Of a DNA stretch of 64,000 nucleotides, positions 9,115 to 19,799 are shown piece after piece. The translations under genes were made by a program, and so were the position numbers. Positions within the stretch are counted from its first letter, which is position 1, and the number at the start of each line of letters is the position of its first letter. Below the pieces are notes generated by a model. The model did not search any database. It was not told the DNA's origin and saw only the letters and a list, made by a program, of their open reading frames with translations. The stretch lies in the NCBI GenBank assembly GCA_037043235.1, contig JAWRVZ010000102.1, forward strand, positions 949,501 to 1,013,500, read 5' to 3'. The stretch is from Rhodeus uyekii (taxonomy: Eukaryota > Chordata > Actinopteri > Cypriniformes > Acheilognathidae).

Positions 9115-9186
9115 CAATCTACCAATAGTACCTTGGAGATCGACTGGTAGATCGCGATCGACGTATTGAGCACCCCTGATCTATAG

Positions 9187-12145
9187 TATTAAAGTCAAAC
9201 ATAAAATAAAAGCAACCTTAGAATTATTAGGAAAGTAGGTCTAAATAACAGACTGTTGATATTTTCCACAACTTGGCTCTTCTGCACTAACACATGAGGC
9301 TATGTGGTGTTTACCTTCTGGCAAATCAATGAATTGTTTAGTTCAATCTTTATCTGCTGCGGTCTGTGATCCCTGTCCCTGTGCTCTGTGGAATGCCCAG
9401 GTGTTTCAGCAGTTGCTGTTTGCTCCAAGGATCTGTCTTGCTGAGAACAGAGTGAAAGAGAGAAAGATCGTCCAGCTGGGCCCATCTGCCCTTTTACGTA
9501 AGACCAAGACACACTCATAAACACAAAGTCCCATGGGGACCTGAGTCAAATGAGTGGTTCACCTTTTAGACTTTGTATAGAAAAGAAGAAAAATATATAA
9601 AAGAAGGAAAATAGAGCAAGGAAAGAAAAGAAAAGAGAGAAGAAAAAAGGCAAAGTAAAAAGAAAAGAAAATAAGCAGAAGAAAATAAGAAAAAAAAAAA
9701 TATTTTTTTCTCCCAAATCTGACACGTCCACAATTTCCTGTCCTACAACATCAAACAGTCAGAAAAACATCCATCTAGCCATGAAACCTGAAGCCTTTGA
9801 CTGACAGTAACTCAGAGTAACTCATTGCAGGTATGTGACCCTGTCAATTTAAGAAGGAAAGTGGGAACTGACTTGTGACTTCTCAACACCCAGAATGACT
9901 AGAGACCTTCATGTGGCATAACATACGGTTCAAAAGACCCTTATTGGCTCAATAAGGGTGTGCGTTTTAGTGTTTAACACAAAGATAAATGCATTTTTAC
10001 ACTCTGAATCTTTGTAAATAATTAAATGTTGACTCTCTGAAGTTTTAAATGAACGATCACCTAACAAAGTAAGAATTCCATGTCATCTACTTCAATGAGC
10101 TCAAAATTCAAAAACCCAAAAAGTGGGTTTTGAAAACCAACTGGAATATTGAATAATATTTGACTATATTAAGAAATTTTTTGATGCACCCCTACGAGAA
10201 ATCTAAATATTTCTTCTATATAAACATTTCCAACAGAAATATAAATATTACTCTAAGAGTAAATATTTAGATTGTATTAACCCCCCCCCCCCAAAAAAAA
10301 ATTTAAAAAATAAAATAAAATAAATAATAATATCTCAGATTATATAACATAACTAAATAATTATTGATGCATTCCTAAGAAAAATTTAAATATCTCTAAT
10401 ATAAATATAGGAAAAACATTCTCCCTATTTTGTCTCTCTTATGTTTGACTCCCTCAACAAATGGTTGAGTGACATTATGTGCTCCGCTGATGCATGTCAA
10501 CAAAACACACTTAACATGGACCATTCATATGTCAACTCACCACAGCATTATGGAATAAAGCTATCAAAACTTTATTTTAAGATTCACCTTGTAAAAAAGA
10601 AGCATGCAATATTTATAGATCGAACGTTCTTTCTCACATAAACCCATACAGTCCTAATAAGATCCTAAAAAACTTGTAATCCAGCAGAGCAAAGTCTATG
10701 GAAAAGGAAGATATAGAGTAAATACTGTACAAGTCAATGACTTCCTGCTTTCGTAAGTCAATAAGTCAAAGGTGTGGCCAACCTTTGTAAGAATAGTGCA
10801 GATTTCAAAACTCGCCCTGGGCAGTGAAACTTCACAAGGATGCACAGGTCCGAACAGAGATTGGAGATTGGAGACCTACTGCTGACTAATGCTGCAAAAC
10901 ATTTCCCATCAGGCTGGTAAATTTGGAGAAAGGCAGAGCAGAAAATGAATGACTGAAGCAATTTAAGAACATGAAAGAAAAACGCAGAAGCAATGACGCC
11001 AAAGGAAATATGCTCTCAGCACTTCTGAAATGGTTAAACACTCAAGTCCACTGGGTTCACCATTCATCAGAGCTGACCTTTGCCCTCTACTGACCTCCAG
11101 TTCACATTTGAAATGCAACATCCTCAATCTTTCCCCGATGATGAGGGCTTCAATCTCCCCAGGAAAAGATGAGTCTCAAAGACTCCAGTAAGACTTTCAC
11201 CTCTGGTTTATTTACCAAGGTCAGAGGTCAAACCTCAAGGGTTGTAATTCCTACCAAAAAGTCTCTTGAAGAGCTTTAGCTGAGCCTCATTGTTTATCCC
11301 ATACATTTAAACAAAGTAAAATGTGTTTGTTTGTTTTTATACCTTTTACTATTCTGATTTAACAGTTAACTACAATGCATTTGAAGGGGAACTTTCTGAA
11401 AGGTTCATTTCTTTATCAGCAAACGCATTGTGTGTGGGGCGGGAGCATTTGTTTTTTTCCAAAAGGCAGATAGGGATGGGCAGAAGGAGTGGTAGAAGGA
11501 TCTAAAAAAAATCCTTCATCCATTCATAACAATCCTTAATGAAAGCTATGGAACAAAACGGAAGATCCCAGCATTTATTATTTTTTACAGCTGAAATTCA
11601 AGATAGATGAGTCTTCCATATTTCACAGTCCTGATTAACTTAACTCCTTTAGCTATGGCCCCCTAAAAAGTACTCAACGAGTAAACAAATGAGAGTTCAT
11701 TCTCTTCAACTGGAATGAAATTAACCAGCGTGGACAGTCCTTTAAAAAAGCTATTATCCAATCTCTGTGAGGTGAAAGTAATTCTGCTAAAGATGCAGAG
11801 CTGCGGCTTCTCACCCTGTGTGCAGTGGTTTGTATTCCTGCCCTCCCATTGGCTTAAAACCTGAAAACACTTCTCATGCTTGATCAATCATCTGCAAGGG
11901 TGACTTGTCAGGCAGGGCACCCCAAACCTGAACAAGGGGCACAAAAGTGGGGAAGTGACGGTGGCCTAAATGCCAGGTCATTAAGAGTTCAAGTCACTCA
12001 ATCCACACTCATGCCGTCACATACACGACCATATATGAGAATATGTTTATAAAGACTGATATAAAGCAGCACAAACAATAAAGTGTTCTCACTGTAAGCG
12101 ACATATATAAGAATATATAAGAAAATATATAAGAAACCTTTCTTA
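9187..12145. other. Non-coding, simple-sequence rich
   Basis: Contains a purine-rich stretch (9585-9690), an 11-C run followed by nine A (10282-10301), and an AT-rich imperfect direct repeat (about 10179-10225 and 10364-10410, sharing GATGCA then CTAA/CTAC and AAATCTAAATAT-like segments). I find no exon with convincing splice sites and no coding similarity. Confidence 0.5.
10282..10301. repeat. Poly-C/poly-A junction tract
   Basis: Eleven C followed directly by nine A. This is a homopolymer junction likely to be length-variable. Confidence 0.9.
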
Positions 12146-12146
12146 C

Positions 12147-12440
12147 TGAGGGTGCATTAAATTGATCAAAAGTGAAAGTTAAAAAAAAATACTTAAAACA
12201 TTAGATAGCTCTACTTTGATAATAAGTAAAGTTTCTTAGAAGGATTTCTGAAAGATCATATGACACTGAAATCTGGAGTAATAACTGTTGAAAATTCAGC
12301 TTTGCCATTACCGGAATACATAGAATTATCAATTATATACATTAAAATAGAAAGCAGTTTAATTTTGTAATTTTAAATTGTAATAACATTTCACTGTATT
12401 TTTGATCAAATAAATGCAGTATTGGGGAGCATAATACCAA
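12147..12440 (+). repeat. Interspersed DNA element copy (family B)
   Basis: The segment has the run of short motifs seen in other copies here: TGCATTAAATTGATCAAA, GGATTTCTGAAAGATCAT, TGGAGTAAT, AAAATTCAGCTTTGCCAT and TTTTTGATCAAATAAATGCAG. Diverged copies occur near 14,403-14,660 (opposite orientation), 56,250-56,400, 57,447-57,706 and 59,860-60,050. The 57.4-kb copy shows the ends. This is a non-autonomous DNA repeat that I associate with cyprinid genomes, without a family name I can defend. Confidence 0.7.
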
Positions 12441-12444
12441 GATC

Positions 12445-13100
12445 AGACAGAAGTGCACAAGAAACAGTGGTCACAAGTGAATCACTAGTAGCTAAATACA
12501 TGAAAGTAGGTTACCACAAGTGAATTAGCGGTTTTGTGCAACACGAGTTTCTGATTGAAGAAACCAAAAGACTCAATAAAATCAGTTGTCAGCTGTTAAA
12601 CACTATAAATGATCCATAACAGCTCGGGGTAGCCATCTTGTGGGAGTCATTAGGTCTGCAGATTGCGCTCAACCAAGCCCAGAAATTGCCCATTATTGAT
12701 GACCAAATAGTGTTCACTCTCATGATGTGCCTTGCTCTTCCCACTTTAAAGTAATAGTGGTTTTCTAAACACCTAGATGAAATCAAAACCCTCTAAAGCC
12801 AGGATCGAAACATCATCAACCATGGTGGAATGTTCAAGAGGACATATATCCTTCAAGATCAGACACACAGATCAGAACATGTATAACAGCATTCCAAGAA
12901 TGAATGATCGAAAGCAAAAAGTCCACCCACCTGTTTTTTTCCACATAAAATTCTACCACACCTAAAGCATCTAAATTATGTAGGCTTCTAGTTTCTAAAG
13001 TGACTTGTAGAATTGTTCTAAAAGATATTCTTATCTCTCCATCAATAACTGAGGCCTCAATATTACATCTACACTTTTAACCTCACTCACTCGCTTTTGG
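12445..13100. other. Non-coding, no gene seen
   Basis: AT-rich single-copy-looking sequence. No ORF or splice-bounded segment could be supported. Confidence 0.45.
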
Positions 13101-13106
13101 TCTTAC

Positions 13107-13121
13107 CTTTCTGCTGTCCAT
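13107..13121 (-). CDS. Candidate short first coding exon (MDSRK), splice donor
   Basis: On the minus strand an ATG with A at -3 and G at +4 (13119-13121) is followed by four codons and then GTAAGA, a near-consensus donor at 13106-13101. The exon would end in phase 0. Upstream (13122-13345) the sequence is less AT-rich, with a CT-rich GC-box-like stretch at 13280-13310 and a TATATG element near 13335. Two other minus-strand segments (21,761-21,802 and 33,962-33,991) have the same design: ATG, a few codons, phase-0 donor. I therefore read all three as alternative first exons of one gene continuing left of the window. Five codons alone carry little evidence. Confidence 0.3.
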
Positions 13122-14402
13122 TGTACAGCCCAGCTTTCAGCGCTTACTCAGTTACTCAGAACTTACAGCATTCAGGCAAGCATCAGCATGTGAGTGGGAT
13201 CTGAGGCAGAACTCTCCAAGTCAGTTGAGTAGACTGACACAGCTCCATGTGGAACTTATTCTACCCTTAAGCTGTGGGTGGGAAGAGGGGAGGAGCCTGG
13301 AGGTGTGGCTTTTTGGGAGTTTCACAAAGGACATATAGAAGCTGGCTGCTTCTACCTATACTGCTACTAACTATAGTGCAATAGGCTGTCATATCTATGC
13401 ACAAGAGCCTTTTCTTTAAAAGACAAGGGTATATAAAACTTAAAAACTTTAAAAGATTTAACTTAAAAAAATTTCAAGGTTAAATAAGTACAGATCATTG
13501 AATTAGTGCTCAATTTGAACAATGAGGGAGCGTAGCTTGTGGATGTGTACACCATTGCAAACTGTTCACCTGTTCTTCACAGAAATTTTGTTTCCAGATT
13601 CCAGAGACATAAACAGTATCCATTGGCCTGCCTCTATTATTGTACTCAGGGCTGAATCTCATTAGTGCCGAGCTATTTGCATTTGTAAACCCAGAAAATG
13701 AATTTGGGGAACGACCCATTTTAAAATACAATATGCACAAAAGAGCCAATTAGAGCACTTTTACAGGCTTATTCAGACATTCAGGGTTGTATAAGTCACC
13801 CCAGTTTTGGCTAACATCAAACAGAGATTTAAATGTAATGCAACTTCAGCCTCTAGACTGAAAAACATCTTCAGAGTTGATTAACATCAGAATTTGACAA
13901 GCAAGAAACCAGAAGTCCAGGTCACTTTAAAACATTGTTTTCAGAGTCTAATCTACAATATTGTACCCATTGTTTACTGTCTGTAAGTTAGACTGCAGAC
14001 CGGGATAAACAACAAATCAAATCCATTCTACTTTTGACTGGAATGACAACAAAAGTTTTTACTAAAGCACTTGCATAATATTTCAAATAATGTTTAAACT
14101 CATCTAAATGATAGTTTGTGTGGTTGAAGTTATTTCTGGTTATTCATCACTTACGTAATATTTGTGGATACAGTCCAAAACATGTGATGATTCATGCTTT
14201 TGTTTAAACTATTACTGACAGGTTGTGTCAAAGATTACTAATGTTCTGTTGATTGATGTGAATGATCTTAAGCACACAACCTGCTCAGGTCGATGTAAAC
14301 AAGGAGGTTACATGATATTCTTGGTATTCTTGTGCAGACACTATGGAAAGTTACAATGTTTACAGGCTTTACCTGTGTTACATCATCATGGCAACAAAGT
14401 TT

Positions 14403-14660
14403 AAATATATATACTTCTCAAAACTTTTTAATGTTTTTGAAAGAAGGCTGCATTTATTGGATAAAAAATACAGTAGTTTAAAAATAGTACAAATTACTTT
14501 CTGATTTCTAGTTTCTAATTTATTTTATTCCTATTATGACAAAGCAGATTTTTTTAGCAGCCATTACTCCAGTCATCAATGTCACATGATCTTTCACATG
14601 ATTCGAATATGCTGATAAAAAATTGTCTCAGTGTTGAAAAAAGCTGAGCTGCTTCATATT
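14403..14660 (-). repeat. Interspersed DNA element copy (family B, inverted)
   Basis: Reverse orientation to the 12.1-kb copy: CTGCATTTATT followed by a segment complementary to the GATCAAATAAATGCAG end, then CATTACTCCAGTC and GTCACATGATC matching the complement of the internal motifs. Diverged. Confidence 0.6.
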
Positions 14661-14854
14661 TTTGTAAAAACTTTATACATACGTTATTTCTAATCACACA
14701 TTACTCATGTTAAACCTACCTGAATGCTTTCTTTAGAGTATGCCATTTAACACGTTGGTCACATTATCACCAATACATGGCATGAGATGTTCTGGGGGGT
14801 AAATAAAGCGTGTGGAAAGAGATCTGAGGCTGTTCTCCTGGCCTGAATGAGTTG

Positions 14855-14875
14855 AGAGCTTTGAATCAAAGCTCT
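14855..14875. promoter_or_regulatory. Perfect palindrome formed by two TCF/LEF-type sites
   Basis: AGAGCTTTGA (14855-14864) and TCAAAGCTCT (14866-14875) are perfect inverted arms around one central A. Each arm is a canonical CTTTGA/TCAAAG TCF/LEF core. It lies in the middle of the proposed gene's intronic region, in a locally less AT-rich stretch (14,800-15,060). Function is inference. Confidence 0.45.
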
Positions 14876-15210
14876 GACTTTTTCATCTCTCATCCTGCCT
14901 CCTGAGGGCTCAGTTTGTCATGGCATGTGCACGGCTTGGAGTTTGCTGAAGCTCTGACTGATCGACTGCTCTTCCACAGGAGCTCTCAGGCAAATCTTCC
15001 TAAATGCATGCGAGACACTAAACTTTCTCCAGTCAGTGAGAATCAGCAAAGACCAAATCCTCCCATTTAACATTCAGCCTGTCAAACAGGCAGTGCTTTA
15101 AATGACATAGTGTAAAAAGTTGTATTTGCAGAGAAAATCTTTGCCCTTTGGTCAGAAAATAAGTAGGCTCACAGCTGTGACAGCTGCAGAGGTGGCAGTA
15201 AGGTCAGCCA

Positions 15211-15241
15211 AAACACGCTTGTTCAAAAGACAAGCGTGTTT
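15211..15241. repeat. Perfect 12-bp hairpin
   Basis: AAACACGCTTGT (15211-15222) and ACAAGCGTGTTT (15230-15241) are perfect inverted arms with a 7-base loop. No terminator or mobile element around it explains it. Confidence 0.8.
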
Positions 15242-15244
15242 ACA

Positions 15245-16740
15245 CAGAACGACTCTTAGTAATAGACTGCAAAAATAAGAGTAGTTCTTTGTTCTAGAGT
15301 ACACTTCAGTGCTAGTGCTACAAAACTAAAAGTGAACATAGAAATAGTATTCTGAAAATATGTGATTGAGAAATACAGAAATACTGTGTCTCAAAGCAGA
15401 CAGAATGCTAGACCTGTAAGTAACCATAATTTGTATCTTTCCGCTGCAAACATCAAAACAGCTTAACTCTTTTTTTCCCCCCATTAATTAAATGTTCCAT
15501 AATTTATGACAATTGAGATTAAACCAAACGTGTGATATTGCTTAGTATGATTTTTAAATGTAAAGGTTATGATTTTTTATGAATTTTTTTTTTTGATCTG
15601 TGATAGTAGATGCTGCTCCAGCTCTGAAATCACTGCAAGTTTCCGTCAGTCAAACCTGCTGACCAACAAAAGACAACATTAAATAACATGTTTTCTACTT
15701 CTTAGAATGAATGAGGTAGACAATATATTATCTTATGGCATTCTATACAGTGGGCTACGGCAATGTCGATTTGCATCGCATTATAAATATACTTTATTCT
15801 TATAAAAAATACCCAAGAAGGCTTGAAGAAAACAGATAAACCATTTTTTGTCGCAGTTATGCGTTTATTGTCTTCATGTTTAATCAGTAAAAACCATCCC
15901 GTCTTTTTATTTAACTACAGTGAGCTTGATGCCTTTCTTTGTCCACATTAGGATTTTCTTGGAACATCATATGTTTTTCTCTAGTGTATATAAGTGTAAA
16001 CGAGTATTTTTCCTTCGCCAAAGTGGATGCGTAAGAGGCTCATATGTTTTTGATTTTGCATACCTCCTGACAAAAATCTAAAAGTCTACTTTACTCAAGA
16101 AAGTAGAATAATAATATAATATTTTATAATAACGCCTTGATTTATAGTCATAGGCTGCCTCCATGTTAACAGGTAACCCTGTTGTTTTTTGTAAAAAACA
16201 TTTTTAAAATATCTTTTTTTTAATATGTTGTTATATTTATTCTTAAATAGTCTATTCTACATTTTTAATAATGAAAGTGTTTATAAAGTGTTTGTAATAA
16301 TAACAATAATATTTAGTATTTTGTTTAACATTTTTATTTAGCAATAATAATAATAATAATAATCATAAGCAGTGATACGAGCCCCTGAAGCGTCTGGAAG
16401 AAGATAAAAAAAAACAGCAGAAATTAAATCTACAAGAAAAAGAGTTGGCTCAGAATTATAGTTGATGAATTCAAGATGAACAGAAGTTCAGATGAGAATG
16501 AACACAGAACGTATAAAAATACAATTGTTTCTAATCCCAGTGGAAAAAGATTAGTACAACGCTTACCCAGATAAAGGAATTTAAATGACGCAACATTAAA
16601 CATTATTTTATAAAATTGTGCCACACAGTACTCAAAGGCGTACAATCAGTAAAATCTCCAGGTGAATCTCCAGGTCAGGTACCTGTAGCTCATCTCGTTG
16701 TGAAGCTCTGAAGTTCAGTAGTTTAAGTCATAATCAACTC
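15245..16740. other. Non-coding, AT-rich
   Basis: AT-rich with T-runs near 15,580-15,595 and an (AAT)n stretch at 16,341-16,362. No exon or mobile element ends identified. Confidence 0.45.
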
Positions 16741-16744
16741 AAAA

Positions 16745-16915
16745 TGAAGAATTTTTATGTAAATGCACCACTTGTTATGTTTAGTAACATTGGCACCACT
16801 TCTGGTCACAGTACCTTTTGCGGTCTGGTCATGTGCCAAACAGGATTCGAACCCATGACCTGAAAGGTTCGGGGAGGTGTCTTAACCAGTTACGTCACTC
16901 AGTTGACATTGATAT
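16745..16915 (-). mobile_element. tRNA-derived SINE
   Basis: On the minus strand, GGTTCGAATCC (16843-16853) is an exact B-box of the internal RNA polymerase III promoter. It lies about 35 bases downstream of an A-box-like TAACTGGTTAAG segment (16879-16890). That spacing is tRNA-like, but the sequence does not fold as an intact tRNA and continues beyond the tRNA length, as a SINE does. I set the ends by eye. Confidence 0.6.
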
Positions 16916-18000
16916 GCCAGGCTGCCGAGAAGAGCTTTCAGTGTGAGAATGATCTTGCAAAAGCATGCTAATTTAATGCTAATGTAGCTTATGGTTAATC
17001 TGATATAGCTGAAGGGCTACATTAAAAAGAATGGCAACTGGTTAGCATGCTAAGATAACTAACATAAGACATCAAACACAGGCAAGGTCAAATTCGGAGA
17101 GGAATTTCTCAGTAACGGATTTGAATACCACAGCTTGGTCAAAAAAAGTTTTTTAAAGCCAATTTTTAACGACTTTGGGCAAAATTTGTCGGGGTAGCAA
17201 AAAAACAAAACAACGGTTTTTCATTTCGTCCAATATGGCGGAGTCACATGAAAAATTAGATTTTGTTGGAATCGGCATAAACCAAGGAACAAAATGACAG
17301 AGAAATCTAACTGGTGGTGGCGCTATAGAGTTGGTTCTAGAGACGTTTCCCCGCCATTGACGGAATTAACAGAACAGCTTACACTGTTATATGGTATAGT
17401 AGGGGGTGTTATTATGCATCTTTACAACTAATACACAATCTCCAGATCAAAAAACAAGCAAAGAAGTGCTGGTTGGAAAAAGAGTTAACGCTATTAACAG
17501 GCGAATGACCACAGTAAAAGTGGGATAATACACGGTAAGCTGTGCATTATACGATTTGAACACACTCACTGCATAACCTTCACTGCATGCACCTTCATGC
17601 TTCACGCTGGGTGGTTATTAGCCTTAAAATATTTTAGTCATGGATTATCCCCTTTCTTTAAATAATGTACATGATTTTTTCCCCCAAATCAATTAAACAC
17701 TTTCCTTTCAGTGATCAACTCCATCACACAGTTAAACATTAAGAAAGGTACAGACTTCATGGATTCAATTGAGAGGTGCTAACTATCAGGATGTGGCATT
17801 ATAGCATTGTATAAAGATAGCAATATAAACGGCATCAGCCCGTTTCTCAGCCACCATATTAGAAATATACTGACCTAACGAAAACAAAATTGAGCAAATA
17901 GATCTTTATTCATTCATGCGCATCCATAATCTCATTTTCTTCTTAGTAAAATGGCAATGGCGCACAAATTAAATAGGTCATAATATATTAACCGGAAAGG
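16916..18000. other. Non-coding, possible old repeat
   Basis: The part at about 17,100-17,400 (with CCAATATGGCGG at 17,230 and GGTGGTGGCGCTATAGAG at 17,312) resembles interspersed repeat sequence by composition, but I find no second copy or ends in the window. No coding evidence. Confidence 0.35.
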
Positions 18001-18002
18001 CA

Positions 18003-18085
18003 TGAGCACGCAAAAAATTCCTGTATGCACGTGAAAAGTTTCTTGTGTGCAAACAATAGCTTCTCGTGAGCACAAAAAGGTTTTT
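18003..18085. repeat. Degenerate 21-22 bp minisatellite
   Basis: About four imperfect units beginning GCACGCAAAAAATTCC, GCACGTGAAAAGTTTC, GCAAACAATAGCTTC and GCACAAAAAGGTTTT follow one another at 21-22 bp spacing. Confidence 0.55.
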
Positions 18086-18089
18086 TTTC

Positions 18090-19700
18090 TTCTTTCAAAT
18101 GTCCCTTTAGAGGCTTATATGCGTATTTACCCAAATATGTATGCATGGTAAAATGTATATGGTTATGGCTATACAAAAATGGGAAAAAAGTGGAAAATTA
18201 AGGAAACAAATGGCTTTGAGAAATAAAGACAATTCAGTCAGAGATGACGAGGCAAAAGATGACAGTGAGATGACCTGAGGAAAGTACCCATGACTGAGCA
18301 AGGGTCACTAATGCTAGCAGGTATGACAGCTGTTCAGACAGATAGACAACCTTCACCTAGCCAAAAAAATCTATATGGTCAAAACGACTCTTCAAATCAC
18401 AAGTCTTCGAGGAAAATTAATCAAGCAATTCGTTCACAAAGTGTAAAGTTTTGAAAAAATTTGAAAAACAAAAATATGTAAAAAGAATCATTTCTATGGT
18501 ATTTAAAATCATCACATGAAGGGTACAGAGAAATGAAGTACGATGGACATAAAGAGAGAGTGATAGAGAGCAGCTGGAAGCCCAGGAGCGCAGTGAGTGT
18601 GAGAAAGGAGAGACCACTGCCTCCGAGCACACATATGCTTCTGACTGCTCTTTTCCCCCCTCTCTCCATATACACCGGGCATGTGAACTTTGTACACAAG
18701 GTCAGACGTTCTTCCACTGAAGCACAAGACAATCTTTTGATCATTTTCAAATCAATATGCAATTAATGTTGATTTTTCCAAGTACGGTAAGCGTAACATG
18801 CACTGTGTTCATTTTGAAAATAAAAGAATATGAAAACAGAAATATCACCGTGTTCTCAGATTTTGAACTGTCCGTCCCTCGATCCATTTATACACATAAC
18901 ATCAAAACAAACAAACACAGGTTCAGTTTCAGTCTCAATCTCAGTTAGTGAAAATAAACCAAGGTTGGAGATAAACGATCCTTGCAGTTTGCCGACATTG
19001 TGATGGGTCAAATACATTATGTAATAAATATTATTTACAGTGCACGCTCACACAAGTACTCATATCGGTGCATATGACAAATCCACGTGCAACAGTTTTA
19101 CAACTAAACTGTTAAAGAGATTTTGTGCTAAACTCTTTTACACTCCCCAAGCATATAATATAGAGTCATTATTTATTGCCCATTGGGACATTGGGTGAAA
19201 CCAATCACTAGACGAATCATCTCTTTAAGTAAGATGAATGATCAAGTGTTGCAATCAAAACGAACAGCGTTTGCTTTTTAAATGGCGATCATCATGAATC
19301 ATTGTAAAGACATTTTGACCCAGCAAGTTACTCAAATGAAATTTCTGGCTCATATATATTATCTCAATTATTAGTCAAGCATGCTCTAACCGATAGCATT
19401 AGACAATACCACAGGATCCAGTAGAATTAGCCACATCACAGAACTGATATAGGAGATCCATGTAGAGCCCAAGCTATCAAACAAAACAGAGCTGAATCTT
19501 CAGCATACAGTGGCACTGATCAGAGGAAAGGGCATGGCTGTGATTGGAGAACGCTCCTCCATTTTGAGGGGTCAAGTAATTTGGAACAGCATTAATGAAA
19601 ATGATCAGCAATGAATTGAGTAAAGTCTTAGCTTTGCTTACAGAGAAACTCTATCAGCGACGTCACTTTAAATCTTTAAATAAATTAATCATTTCTGGTA
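18090..19700. other. Non-coding, no gene seen
   Basis: Several short overlapping ORFs on both strands near 18,420-18,760 have no recognisable domain, mixed frames and no splice context. I treat them as fortuitous. Confidence 0.4.
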
Positions 19701-19705
19701 ACGCA

Positions 19706-19711
19706 GTGTGT

Positions 19712-19750
<39 letters not shown>

Positions 19751-19797
19751 CATATATACACACACACTCACATACAAACACACAAAAACACACACAA
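19706..19797. repeat. (TG)n-(CA)n inverted dinucleotide tract
   Basis: A (TG)n run (19706-19746) passes through TATACATATATA into a (CA)n-rich run to 19797. The two halves are complementary, so the tract can fold back on itself as well as adopt Z-DNA. Confidence 0.9.
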
Positions 19798-19799
19798 TT

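Larger units (their letters stand above)
8410..9178 (-). mobile_element. hAT-family element with intact ends and 8-bp target duplication
   Basis: The ends are CAGGGGTTCTCA (8410-8421) and, inverted, CAGGGGTGCTCA (9167-9178): 12-bp terminal inverted repeats with one mismatch, in the CAGNG style of hAT transposons. The 8-bp flanks ATCTATAG (8402-8409) and ATCTATAG (9179-9186) are identical, the hallmark target duplication of hAT insertion. Inside are a degenerate BED-finger ORF on the minus strand and a perfect 11-bp hairpin at 9087-9114. At 769 bp it lacks the transposase core and must have been moved in trans. The perfect duplication suggests a fairly young insertion. Confidence 0.85.

Noticed and set aside
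11930..12010. Another tRNA-like promoter (GAGTTCAAGTC near 11,986)
   Set aside because: B-box match is poor and no A-box is found at the right distance.
16843..16890. tRNA gene on the minus strand
   Set aside because: A and B boxes are present, but there is no complementary acceptor stem, and the sequence continues as a SINE body.
18421..18762. Cluster of overlapping ORFs on both strands
   Set aside because: Several mutually overlapping frames of similar length with no domain, typical of chance open frames in a stop-poor stretch.
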